Source of the DNA: Sphingobium sp. WTD-1
Lineage (GTDB): Bacteria > Pseudomonadota > Alphaproteobacteria > Sphingomonadales > Sphingomonadaceae
NCBI RefSeq assembly: GCF_030128825.1
Contig: NZ_CP119127.1
Span: forward strand, 3,647,501-3,711,500
DNA length: 64,000 nt
Direction: 5' to 3'
Below, piece after piece: positions 1 through 8,457 of this stretch. Position 1 is the stretch's first letter; the number at the start of each line of letters is the position of its first letter. The position numbers and the translations under genes are program-made. The notes below the pieces were generated by a model. That model had not been told where the DNA came from and ran no database searches. It worked only from the letters and a program-made list of their open reading frames with translations.

Positions 1-2084
1 CCGACCCGGTCAGCTTTGCCGGCGACCTGCGGCTGCGGCCCAGCGCGGCGGGGATTGCCGCCCTGGTCGAAGCCAGTCCGGGCATCAGCAGCGAGCCGGG
101 CAATGCCGGGCAGCGGGCGCTGGTCGTGCGCGGCGTCGGCATGGCCGGGGAATCCACCACTCTGGTCTATTTCGGTGATGTGCCGATCGCCGGCCCGTCG
201 GGCACCGGCAGCGACGCCGCGCGCACGACCAGCGACCTGTCGCTGGTGGACGTGGCGCAGGTCCGCATCGCGCGCACCGCACGCAGCGCCGAACATGGCG
301 TCGGCGCGCTCGCTGGCGAGGTCGAGATCGCGCCCGAAGAACCGCATCTGGGCCAATGGGGCGGCGGCGCCAGCCTGGGCCTGGGCATGCAGCAGGGCGG
401 CGAGCCGGATCTTTCGGCCTCCTCCACGCTCAATATTCCGCTGGGCGCGCGCGCCGCCCTGCGCGCGACCGCCTATGCCAGCCGCGCAGGCGGCTATGTC
501 GACAATGTCCGCACCGGCGCGCGCAACGTCAATGACGACGACATATCGGGGCTGCGCCTGATCGCGCGGATCGTGCCGCAGCCCGATCTCGACATATCGG
601 CGCTGCTCACCTGGCAGCATCGCCGCATCGCCGACGCCTCCTCCTGGTTCCAGTCGCTCGGCTCCTATCGCACCGATCGCTATTTCGCCGCGCCCACCAC
701 CCATGACTTCCTGATGGGGCGGCTCAAGATCGGCTACGGCGACGGCCCGGTCCGCCTGACCAGCATCACGGCCGCTTATCGCTGGTCGCTCGACCGGCGT
801 TATGACCGGACCAACGCCACCTTGCTGCAGGGGCAGGATCCCGAAGCCTGCCAGCGTTATTTCGGGCTCGACAGTCCATCCTGCGATCCGGCGCAGACGC
901 AGCAGTTCGCCGATTATGCCGCCAGCCTCGCGCCATCGCTGCTGCATATTCCGATCGTGTCGACCCGCATCCTGCAGGAATTGCGCCTGGGGCATGACAA
1001 TGCCCACGGGCTGGGTTGGGTGGCGGGCGTGCTGATCGATCATCGGAGCGAGCGGCTGCGCAGCGAACTCTCCTCCTACAGCGGTGATCCCGATGTGACC
1101 GCCGAACTGTTCGGTGCCCGCCGGCTGGCGATCAGTCGCGACCAGGCGGCGCTGTTCGGCACCCTCTCCTATCGCGAGGATGACCTGCTCGTCTCGCTGG
1201 GGCTGCGTTATGATGATTATCGCGTCGCGTCGCAGAATGATGTGGTCGTGCCCAATCTGCTCAGCGGATCGATCGACTCCTGGCCCCGCACCGTCAGCCG
1301 ATCGGGCGGGCTCAGCACCCGCGTCCATATCGACCTGCCGATCGCGCCGGGCGCCAGCTGGCATACCCAGCTGACGCGCAGCATCCGGCCGGGCGGGGTC
1401 AATACGGCCTCGGTGCTGCTGCCCGATCGCCGCACCTATGATGGCGACAGCCTGTGGGGCGCGGAACTCGGCTTCAACCTGCATCTCTGGCGCGACAGCG
1501 AGATGACGCTGACCGCCTATATGAACGACTGGCGCGACATGCAGTATCGGGCGCTGTCGGAAAATCGCTCGCACGCCTATCTGGTCAATGTCGGCAATGC
1601 GATGATCCTGGGCACCGAGTTCGAACTGGTCGCCCGCCCGCTGCCGGGCCTGACCGCCCGGCTGGAGGCCAGCCTGATCCGCGCCGACCTGACCCGCGTG
1701 TCCGATGCCGCACCACTGGTCGGCGGGGCTGACAAGGGCGACAGCATCCCCTTCGTGCCGCATCGCCGGTTGCAGGCCAGCCTGTCGCGCAGCTGGTCGG
1801 TCGGCGGCCATGGCCAGCTTACGGTCGAGGGCGACTGGCAATATCAGTCGGGTTCCTGGTCCACCTTCACGTCCGACGACCCCGATTTCGTCGATACGTC
1901 GGGCTTCTCGCTGTTCGGTGCGGGCCTGAGCTGGCGCTGCGAGCGGACCAGCCTGTCGCTGCGGGCGCGCAATATTTTCAACCGCGTCGCGAATTTGCGC
2001 GCGGTGACTAACGGATATGGGGTCGGTCAAACGTTCAGTTCAGGACCGCGATCGATTCTGCTGAGCTGGGACCGGCATTGGTGA
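1..2084 (+). CDS. TonB-dependent receptor, 3' part (5' end outside window)
   Basis: The frame is open from the left edge (codons in phase with base 3), giving about 693 residues without a start, so the signal peptide and any N-terminal signalling domain lie upstream. The visible N-terminus is a plug domain: a motif of the type ALVVRGVGMAG, then LVYFGDVPIAG and a VDVAQVRIARTA segment equivalent to the usual 'VERVEVLRGP' region. The rest is an alternating, Tyr/Arg/Asp-rich beta-barrel ending in a short strand with terminal Trp (SWDRHW), as expected for BAM recognition. A FecI/FecR pair follows 58 bases downstream, so this receptor probably transduces its ligand signal to that sigma factor. Ligand unknown. 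Confidence 0.9.
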   Translation, partial: DPVSFAGDLRLRPSAAGIAALVEASPGISSEPGNAGQRALVVRGVGMAGESTTLVYFGDVPIAGPSGTGSDAARTTSDLSLVDVAQVRIARTARSAEHGVGALAGEVEIAPEEPHLGQWGGGASLGLGMQQGGEPDLSASSTLNIPLGARAALRATAYASRAGGYVDNVRTGARNVNDDDISGLRLIARIVPQPDLDISALLTWQHRRIADASSWFQSLGSYRTDRYFAAPTTHDFLMGRLKIGYGDGPVRLTSITAAYRWSLDRRYDRTNATLLQGQDPEACQRYFGLDSPSCDPAQTQQFADYAASLAPSLLHIPIVSTRILQELRLGHDNAHGLGWVAGVLIDHRSERLRSELSSYSGDPDVTAELFGARRLAISRDQAALFGTLSYREDDLLVSLGLRYDDYRVASQNDVVVPNLLSGSIDSWPRTVSRSGGLSTRVHIDLPIAPGASWHTQLTRSIRPGGVNTASVLLPDRRTYDGDSLWGAELGFNLHLWRDSEMTLTAYMNDWRDMQYRALSENRSHAYLVNVGNAMILGTEFELVARPLPGLTARLEASLIRADLTRVSDAAPLVGGADKGDSIPFVPHRRLQASLSRSWSVGGHGQLTVEGDWQYQSGSWSTFTSDDPDFVDTSGFSLFGAGLSWRCERTSLSLRARNIFNRVANLRAVTNGYGVGQTFSSGPRSILLSWDRHW

Positions 2085-2142
2085 TGCGGGTCGCCGGTGC
2101 GGCTCGCAAGGGGTTGGAAAGCGCGGACAAGGGGTTTTGGGA

Positions 2143-2676
2143 TTGAACCGTCTATCAGGATCGTCGTTGCCGCAACCGGGCGGGGCGGAAAACAGGGCGA
2201 CCGACTATTCCGCCTATATCCCGGCGCTGCGCCGCTATTTTGCGCGCCGCGTTGCCAGCGCCCATATCGTCGACGACCTGGTGCAGGACGTGATGCTGCG
2301 CATGCATGTGCGCCAGTCGCCCGACGGCATCGATAATCTGGAAGGCTATATCTTCCGCACCGCGTCCAGCGTATTGCGCGATCAGGCGCGGCGCGATCAG
2401 GTCCGTCATGCCAAGGGGCATGATGAACTGACGGAAAAGGATCATCCTGCTGAGGAACGGACCGCCGACCGCGTCTTACAGGCAAGGGAAGAGATCGCCC
2501 AGGTCGTCCGCGCGCTGGAAGAGCTGCCGGAACGGACCCGCGACATCTTCCTGATGCGGCGCTACGAAGGGCTGGCCTATGGCGATATTGCGGAAAGGCT
2601 GGGCATTTCGGTGAGCGCGATCGAGAAACATGTCGCCAAGGCCGTCGCGCATGTCGCCCGGCGCATGGCACGATAG
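2143..2676 (+). CDS. ECF RNA polymerase sigma factor, FecI type
   Basis: About 177 residues. Sigma-70 region 2 is seen near residues 20-85 (YIPALRRYFARR, DDLVQDVMLRMH) and region 4 near 125-170 (LPERTRDIFLMRRYEG, then a helix-turn-helix IAERLGISVSAIEKHV). This is the size and arrangement of FecI-like ECF factors that direct transcription of TonB receptor genes. No ATG is available; TTG at 2143 is preferred because AAGGGG at 2129-2134 lies 8 bases ahead, while TTG at 2137 would be too close. It follows the receptor and precedes the FecR-like gene by 15 bases, so the two regulators are co-transcribed. Confidence 0.9.
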   Translation: MNRLSGSSLPQPGGAENRATDYSAYIPALRRYFARRVASAHIVDDLVQDVMLRMHVRQSPDGIDNLEGYIFRTASSVLRDQARRDQVRHAKGHDELTEKDHPAEERTADRVLQAREEIAQVVRALEELPERTRDIFLMRRYEGLAYGDIAERLGISVSAIEKHVAKAVAHVARRMAR

Positions 2677-2691
2677 GATAGCGGTCACTTC

Positions 2692-3759
2692 ATGACCCAG
2701 GACGGGGACGACCCCTTCGACATCGCCGCCGCCCATTGGGCGCGGTTGCAGTCCGGCACGGCGACATCCGCCGAGCGGGCGGCGATCGCCGCCTGGTGCG
2801 ATGCGGCCCCGGCGCATCGCGCGGCCATGGACGCGGTCGAGCGCGGCTGGGACGTCGCCGGCGCCGCGCAGCAGGATGATGCGATCGCGACGATGCTGGC
2901 CCAGATGCAGGCGCGCCAGACCGAAGCCGCTGCGCCAGCAAGGCCGCGCCGCCCCTGGCGCGCGGCCTTGCTGGCAGCCTCGCTGACCGCACTGCTGGCG
3001 GTGCCGGCGACGCTCTGGTTCACCAGCCGGCCGGCCGAGCATCCCGTGCCGCCCGCCCTGTCCGGCGAACAGGTGGCACAGGCGACGGGCACGCGCCTGT
3101 TCAGCCCCGCCGGCCGCCGCCGCAATATCCAGCTGCCCGATGGTTCACGCGTGATTCTGGACGCCGACAGTGCGATCCGCTTCGCCTTCTCCGCCGACAA
3201 GCGGGCGGTCGCATTGGAAACGGGCCGCGCCTATTTCGCCGTCCACAAGGATAAGAGCCGCCCCTTCAGCGTGTCGGCCGGCAAGCTCACGGCCACGGCG
3301 GTCGGCACCGCCTTCGACGTATCGCGCCTCTCGGGCCGGGAACAGGTGACAACGACCGAGGGGCTTGTCCGCGTCGTGACGGCTGCGGCAACCCACAATG
3401 GCAGCCGCGCCACTTTGCTGCCCGCCGGCATGCGCCTGACGCAGAAGGACCAGAGCGTTTCGGTCGATCTGGTCGACGTGACCCGCGAAAGCGCCTGGCG
3501 CGACGGGCGCATCGTCTTCACCGGCCGCTGCCTGTCCGACGTCGCGGCGGAAATGAACCGCTATGGCTCGGGCCGGCTGGAGGTGAAGGAGGATGCCGCG
3601 CATATCGCCATCAGCGGCGTATTCGACATCGACAATGCCGATGGCCTGGCCGAAGCGCTGGAGCAGCAGGGGCTGGTCCATGTAGCGCGTAGCGCCGACC
3701 GGATCGTCCTGACCCGCGGCGATCAGATCATCCCCGGCGACTGCGCCGTCCGGGGCTGA
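2692..3759 (+). CDS. FecR-type anti-sigma factor / sigma regulator
   Basis: 355 residues. A cytoplasmic N-terminal segment of the DUF4880 type (AAHWARLQSG, AAWCDAAPAHRAAM) is followed by a single membrane helix at about residues 90-111 and a periplasmic FecR domain (LPDGSRVILDADSAI, LETGRAYFAV, FSVSAGKLTATAVGTAF). The C-terminal 90 residues have a secretin/TonB-short-like fold signature (GRCLSDVAAEMNRYG). The family receives a signal from the TBDR N-terminus in the periplasm and releases or activates the cognate ECF factor. Position directly after the sigma gene supports pairing with it and with the receptor upstream. A hairpin follows the stop codon. Confidence 0.9.
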   Translation: MTQDGDDPFDIAAAHWARLQSGTATSAERAAIAAWCDAAPAHRAAMDAVERGWDVAGAAQQDDAIATMLAQMQARQTEAAAPARPRRPWRAALLAASLTALLAVPATLWFTSRPAEHPVPPALSGEQVAQATGTRLFSPAGRRRNIQLPDGSRVILDADSAIRFAFSADKRAVALETGRAYFAVHKDKSRPFSVSAGKLTATAVGTAFDVSRLSGREQVTTTEGLVRVVTAAATHNGSRATLLPAGMRLTQKDQSVSVDLVDVTRESAWRDGRIVFTGRCLSDVAAEMNRYGSGRLEVKEDAAHIAISGVFDIDNADGLAEALEQQGLVHVARSADRIVLTRGDQIIPGDCAVRG

Positions 3760-3768
3760 TCCAGTAGA

Positions 3769-3792
3769 ACGGGGCGCCTGTCGACGCCCCGT
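3769..3792. terminator. Hairpin between convergent fecR-like and M14 genes
   Basis: Perfect 8-bp inverted repeat ACGGGGCG / CGCCCCGT with an 8-base loop, then a T-rich stretch (GTCTTTCCCTT) on the plus strand. It lies between two convergent stop codons and is well placed to end transcription of the sigma/FecR-like operon. Confidence 0.6.
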
Positions 3793-3801
3793 GTCTTTCC
3801 C

Positions 3802-6546
3802 TTATTTCCGATCGGCCGCGCCATAGAGCAGCGCGTTGAACAGGAATTTGAACGTGCCATAGGATTGGGCGCGCTGCGCCACTTCCGGCCCCATCACCAG
3901 CAGCTTGCCCTTGCCGACATCGACATCGGCGACGGCGATCGTGCCGGCCAGCTTCTCCTGTCCCACGGCCCAGCCGCTGCGCAGCAGGTCGCGGCCCTCG
4001 AACCAGGACACCTGGCCATAGGGGGTGGCATTCGCCGTCACGAAGGTCTGCGAGCGGTTGAAGAACATGTCCACCTGGTCGGGCAGGCCATAGGCCAGCG
4101 GCTGGCGGTTATCGACGCGCGCACGCAGGATCGATCCGGGGATGAAGAAGCTCTTGGTGTCGAGCGGCTTCATCGCCCCCTCCACCTCGCGGGACAATGC
4201 AGGCTTGAGCGGCGTGCCGAGCAGGTCGATGAAGCGGGCCGAATTGCCGATCGCCACCACTGCGCCGCCGTTGCGGGCGAAGTCCGCGACCGCCGGCACC
4301 GTCTTGGCGTCGGTCAGATCGCCCAGCATCGGCACGAACTCGGCCGGCGTATCCTTGGCGTCTGGCTGCTTGCCGGCGCGGGCCGTTCCCCAGGCGCCGC
4401 TCGGCGGCAGTGCGCCGTCGGCGAACAGCAGCACATCATAGTCCTTCGCCAGATTGCCCGCATCCAGACGCTTGGCATAGACCGGCGCGAAGGGAAATTC
4501 GAACTTCTCCAGCAGGAAGCGGGTCCAGCCGGTCGGGATATTGCCGCCATAGCGATCGACCAGGCCGATGCGCAGGGGTTTGAGCGCAATGCGATCACCC
4601 TGCGGCGCGGCATCGACGGCATGGGCGGTCAGGCCCAGCTCCGTCACCGCATCGCCGATGATCTTCTGCGCGCCGGCCGATGCCGGGATCCAGATCGCGC
4701 CGGCCTGCATCGCCTCGCCATCGGCGCTCACCGCCTGCTTCAGCCAGGCCGGACGCACGCCCGCCTTCAACAGGCGGTTGGTCAGGATGAAGCTGTTGTT
4801 GCTTTCATGACCGACGATCCAGCCGGCCTTGCCCTGCCCCACGATCCGGCCGGGCGGCGGCGCCAGCAGGTCGGGCACCGGGGTGAAATGCTGGTCCAGC
4901 CCGTCGAGCAGCCGGTCGAAGCCGATCCCCATCTGATAGGCCAGCGTATAGCCGGTAATGTCATAGGGCGCCTTGGGCGGGCCACCGGGGAAATCCGTGT
5001 CGTGCGGATGGTCCTGCGGCTCGAACATGTCGATCACATGCGGGCGATAGGCCTGGTCGGTGCGCACGATATAGGAGCCGGCGGCATAGCTTTTCCCGCC
5101 CGCCTGGAACGGCGCGTCGGCGCGCTCCACCTCGATGCCATTCTTGATGAGCGCGTTGAGGAAGGCGATCGCGGTGGGCATGTCGCGCTGGTCGGCGGGG
5201 ATGATGTAGGCGCGCGGATCGCGCTCGGCCGGCGCCTGCAGCATCGTCTTGTAAAGGCCGGGATCGACCTTCTTGGGGCCACGCCCTTCGTCGAGCGCCT
5301 TGGCATTGGCCAGCCGGTCGACCTTGGATGGGGTGATGGTCCAGCTGTCCTTGCTGCCCTTCTCGATGCTGTTGGCGCCCATCTTCCAGATGTTGAACAG
5401 CAGCCGTTCGCGATTGCGCGAGGCATAGTCGATGACGGCGCGGTCCAGCGTCCATTGATAGTCGAGCGAATCCTGCAAATGCCAATCGCGCGGGCCGATC
5501 GGCATCATCTCGTCGCCGCGCGGCAACTGGGTCGACGGCACCAGCGGGATCTTCGCCGGGGTCGGCCCGCCGATGATCTCGGTCAGCAGGCCGATGCTGT
5601 TGTGGAAATAGGCGACCGATCGTTCCATGCCATTGTGCCAGGTCGAATAGGGCGCCGCGCTGCGCGTGCCCGACCCCGCCTTTCCCTCCGAAATCAGGCG
5701 CGAATGCATGGCGAAGCCGACTTCGTTGAGCTGCGCCATGACGATCGGGTCATAGTTGAAATTGAACGGATCGCGGAACGGCGGCACGAACACCACCATG
5801 CCCTCCGGCCCGGTCTGATGCTGGTTATAGACGATCTGCGGATACCATTGGCGGAACAGCACCCGATTGACATTCTCCGTCTCGGGCATCGCGGCCATGA
5901 AGCTGTCACGGTTATTATCGTGGCCGATATATTTCTGGTAGAGGCGCGGCAGCGTCGCCATCTCGCGCTTCTTGGGATCGGCGGAGCGCATATACCAGTC
6001 GGCGACCAGTTCCATGCCATCGGGATTGTCATGCGCGAACAGGATGATGCAGTCGTCCAGCATGCGCATCGTTTCCGGGTCCGACTGGGTCAGCATCCGG
6101 TAGAGCACCTGGATCTGCCCCTGCGACGTCACCGTCTCGGTCGCGTGCATGCCCGCGTCGATCCAGACCACCGCCTTGCCCTGCGCCGCCAGCGCGCGCG
6201 CCTGCGCCTCGTCCACGCCATGGGCGCGGGCCAGCTTCTCGGCAATGGCGCGATACTCGTCCAGCTTGGCGAGGTTCGCGGGCGAGGAGACGATCGCCAT
6301 CCACTGGCTGCGCCCTTCCGCGCTCTTGCCGATGTCGACCAGCTTCATCCGGTCGCTCTCGGTCGCCAGCTTCTGGAGATAGGCCTCATATTCGCTGTAA
6401 TTGGCGAGATAATAGTCGGTCCCCGGCGGCTGCTTGAAGAAGCGCTCGGGCGGGGTCGGCGTGCTGGTCTGGGCGCCAGTCTGGGCCGCGGCAGGAACCG
6501 CCTGCAACAGCAGCGCGCCCGACAGGAAAAGCCAATGGGGTTTCAT
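3802..6546 (-). CDS. Secreted M14-family zinc carboxypeptidase
   Basis: 914 residues from the ATG at 6546, chosen because GGAGAG sits 7 bases ahead and the start yields a clean signal peptide (MKPHWLFLSGALLLQ, cleavage near AAAQ). The M14 zinc motif HxxE is HATE at residues 134-137 (WIDAGMHATETV), the equivalent of the family's IHARE. A further conserved block contains NRDSF, YPQIVYNQHQTG and a long C-terminal region resembling class I glutamine-amidotransferase-like domains often fused to this M14 branch. Role: removal of C-terminal residues from peptides in the periplasm or outside. It is the most downstream member of the minus-strand hydrolase/TBDR run. Substrate preference cannot be read here. 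Confidence 0.88.
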   Translation of the reverse strand: MKPHWLFLSGALLLQAVPAAAQTGAQTSTPTPPERFFKQPPGTDYYLANYSEYEAYLQKLATESDRMKLVDIGKSAEGRSQWMAIVSSPANLAKLDEYRAIAEKLARAHGVDEAQARALAAQGKAVVWIDAGMHATETVTSQGQIQVLYRMLTQSDPETMRMLDDCIILFAHDNPDGMELVADWYMRSADPKKREMATLPRLYQKYIGHDNNRDSFMAAMPETENVNRVLFRQWYPQIVYNQHQTGPEGMVVFVPPFRDPFNFNYDPIVMAQLNEVGFAMHSRLISEGKAGSGTRSAAPYSTWHNGMERSVAYFHNSIGLLTEIIGGPTPAKIPLVPSTQLPRGDEMMPIGPRDWHLQDSLDYQWTLDRAVIDYASRNRERLLFNIWKMGANSIEKGSKDSWTITPSKVDRLANAKALDEGRGPKKVDPGLYKTMLQAPAERDPRAYIIPADQRDMPTAIAFLNALIKNGIEVERADAPFQAGGKSYAAGSYIVRTDQAYRPHVIDMFEPQDHPHDTDFPGGPPKAPYDITGYTLAYQMGIGFDRLLDGLDQHFTPVPDLLAPPPGRIVGQGKAGWIVGHESNNSFILTNRLLKAGVRPAWLKQAVSADGEAMQAGAIWIPASAGAQKIIGDAVTELGLTAHAVDAAPQGDRIALKPLRIGLVDRYGGNIPTGWTRFLLEKFEFPFAPVYAKRLDAGNLAKDYDVLLFADGALPPSGAWGTARAGKQPDAKDTPAEFVPMLGDLTDAKTVPAVADFARNGGAVVAIGNSARFIDLLGTPLKPALSREVEGAMKPLDTKSFFIPGSILRARVDNRQPLAYGLPDQVDMFFNRSQTFVTANATPYGQVSWFEGRDLLRSGWAVGQEKLAGTIAVADVDVGKGKLLVMGPEVAQRAQSYGTFKFLFNALLYGAADRK

Positions 6547-6588
6547 GCAATCTCTCCAGATATCTGGTCGTAAGCAGGCAGAAAGGGA

Positions 6589-6617
6589 AAGGGGCACGAT
6601 GTTTCATCGCGCCCCTT
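6589..6617 (-). terminator. Hairpin between amidohydrolase and M14 genes
   Basis: On the minus strand AAGGGGCGCGATG and CATCGTGCCCCTT form a 13-bp stem with a single C/A mismatch and a 3-base loop, followed by CCCTTTC. It lies in the 89-base gap between the amidohydrolase stop and the M14 start, so the two genes may be only partly co-transcribed. Confidence 0.55.
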
Positions 6618-6635
6618 CAAGCAGGCCGTCAGCCC

Positions 6636-8432
6636 TTAGTAGAAGCGGACATTGTCGATCTGCAACCACATGCGCTTGCCCGGACCGCGCGATCCGCCGA
6701 ACTCGACCTGGGTGATGCCGTCGCCGGTGAAGGCCGGGCCGACCTTGCCGCGCCGCTCGACCGGCTTGAACTGGCTGAACGGCACTTCGACCGCAGCCCA
6801 GCCCGCGCCGCCCTGCACCTGCGCTTCCCAGACGCCGTCCAGACCGTTCAGGCGAACGGTGTAGGCGCCGTCACCCTTCAGCTCGAAGCGCAGGCCCTTG
6901 TAGCCGCTGATCTTCGCCGGGGTGATCGACCCGCGGCTGAGCGGAATGGCAAAGCCGGCATAGGCCGCTTCCTTGACCGCCATGCGCGCCGACAGCGACA
7001 GCGCCTTGCCGCCCTCGTCGCGCGGCACCGTCTGGGTGATCTCGACCGACCGGTCGATGCCGCCATCGGGCGTGTCGACGCGCAACGTGTCGATCGACGA
7101 GCGGCGATCGTCGCGCTCGAAATCGTCGATCAGCGCAGGCACGCTGATCGAGGGCAGACGGTCGGTCTTGTTGGCGGCGGGCAGCGCCGGGGCGCCAGCG
7201 CCAAAGGCCAGCTTGCCGTCGATCAGCACCTGCGAGACCTTGTAGACATCCTTGATGTTGGTCCAGGGCGTGCCGTCGATCAGTACGATGTCGGCGCGCT
7301 TGCCGACCGCGATGGTGCCGCGATCGGCATCGATGCGCATGATCTTTGCGCTGGTCTGGGTGCCGGCGACCAGCGCCTGGCTGGGCGTCAGCCCGGCCTG
7401 TACCAGCAATTCCATCTCGTGCAGGGTGGACGGACCATGCGGCGTGCCGGGCATGCCCGCATCGGTGCCCAGCGCGATCGGCACGCCGGCATCGAACAGC
7501 GCCTTCACATTGCCCAGCGCAAAGCCGAACTTGCGGAAGGTCTGCTTCAGGCGCGGATCGTCGGCCTTCACATCGCCACGCTTATAGGGATCATAGACCG
7601 CCAGCGTCGGCGCCATAGCCATGCCGCTCTGCTTGATCGCGGCGACTTCCTCGGCGGTGATCGGCCGGTCCTGCAGGCCATGGGCGAGCGAATCCACGCC
7701 CGCCCGCGCCGCGACCAGGCCGCGATCGACGGTGACGGTGTGGGTCAGCACCGGCCAGTTCTGGACATGGGCTGCCTCGACCGTGGCCTTCAGCGTCCAT
7801 TCGTCCATGCTGGTATTGTCGGGCGACACGCCATAGCGCCAGCCATCGGAGAAGATCTTCACCAGATCGGGCTGATAGGGCACCAGGCTCTCGATCGCGG
7901 CCTTGCCGGCGGCGGGGGTGTTGACCCAGATGGTGGTCGCCTGATCGGCCCAGTCGGCGCCATGGCCGCCGGGCGTGCTGATCCGCGCGGCAAAGCGGAC
8001 ATGGGGCGCGTTCATCTGGCCCAGCCAGGCGCGCAGCGGCGCAAACGCCTCGGGCGCTTCGTTGAAATCATTCACCGTGGTCACGCCGGCCGCGACATAG
8101 GCATTGGCGATCTGCGGGAAGGTGCTGGGGCTGCCGCCGGCGGTCCAATGGGTATGGACGTCGAAGAAGCCGGGCAGCAGCGCCTTGCCCTTGGCGTTGA
8201 TGACCCTGGCACCGCGCGGCACCTTCACATCGGCGCCGACGGCGGTGATGCGGCCATCCTGGATCAGCACGGTGCCGGGCGCGGGCGCCGCGCCGGTGCC
8301 GTCGAAAATGGTCGCGCCGACGATGGCGACCGTGCCGCCATCGGCTGGGGCCGAGACGGAAGCGGCGGAATGCAGCGCGATCGGCAGGGCGATGGCCGAG
8401 GCCAGCAGAGCAGTGACAACAGATTTACGCAT
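6636..8432 (-). CDS. Secreted amidohydrolase with C-terminal CIA30-like domain
   Basis: 598 residues with an N-terminal signal peptide (MRKSVVTALLASAIALPIAL). The amidohydrolase-1 metal motif is DVHTHW at residues 91-96; later features include LTHTVTVDRG, LAHGLQD and GTDAGMPGTPHGPS, the imidazolonepropionase-like pattern, whose studied members include Xaa-Pro dipeptidases and carboxypeptidases. The last ~160 residues (from about DDFERDDRRSS) match the complex I intermediate-associated protein 30 / galactose-binding type fold (GYKGLRFELKGDG, WLQIDNVRFY). Start supported by GAGGGGGAAG just ahead. It lies between the metzincin-type protease (25 bases upstream) and the M14 enzyme, suggesting joint peptide or amide breakdown in the periplasm. 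Confidence 0.88.
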   Translation of the reverse strand: MRKSVVTALLASAIALPIALHSAASVSAPADGGTVAIVGATIFDGTGAAPAPGTVLIQDGRITAVGADVKVPRGARVINAKGKALLPGFFDVHTHWTAGGSPSTFPQIANAYVAAGVTTVNDFNEAPEAFAPLRAWLGQMNAPHVRFAARISTPGGHGADWADQATTIWVNTPAAGKAAIESLVPYQPDLVKIFSDGWRYGVSPDNTSMDEWTLKATVEAAHVQNWPVLTHTVTVDRGLVAARAGVDSLAHGLQDRPITAEEVAAIKQSGMAMAPTLAVYDPYKRGDVKADDPRLKQTFRKFGFALGNVKALFDAGVPIALGTDAGMPGTPHGPSTLHEMELLVQAGLTPSQALVAGTQTSAKIMRIDADRGTIAVGKRADIVLIDGTPWTNIKDVYKVSQVLIDGKLAFGAGAPALPAANKTDRLPSISVPALIDDFERDDRRSSIDTLRVDTPDGGIDRSVEITQTVPRDEGGKALSLSARMAVKEAAYAGFAIPLSRGSITPAKISGYKGLRFELKGDGAYTVRLNGLDGVWEAQVQGGAGWAAVEVPFSQFKPVERRGKVGPAFTGDGITQVEFGGSRGPGKRMWLQIDNVRFY

Positions 8433-8457
8433 GGGACTTCCCCCTCAAAGGCAATGA

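Noticed and set aside
3865..6573. A 902-codon open frame on the plus strand opposite the M14 gene
   Set aside because: It has His/Arg/Gly-rich low-complexity composition and no motif, while the minus strand encodes a complete M14 enzyme with signal peptide; GC-rich codon bias produces such antisense frames.
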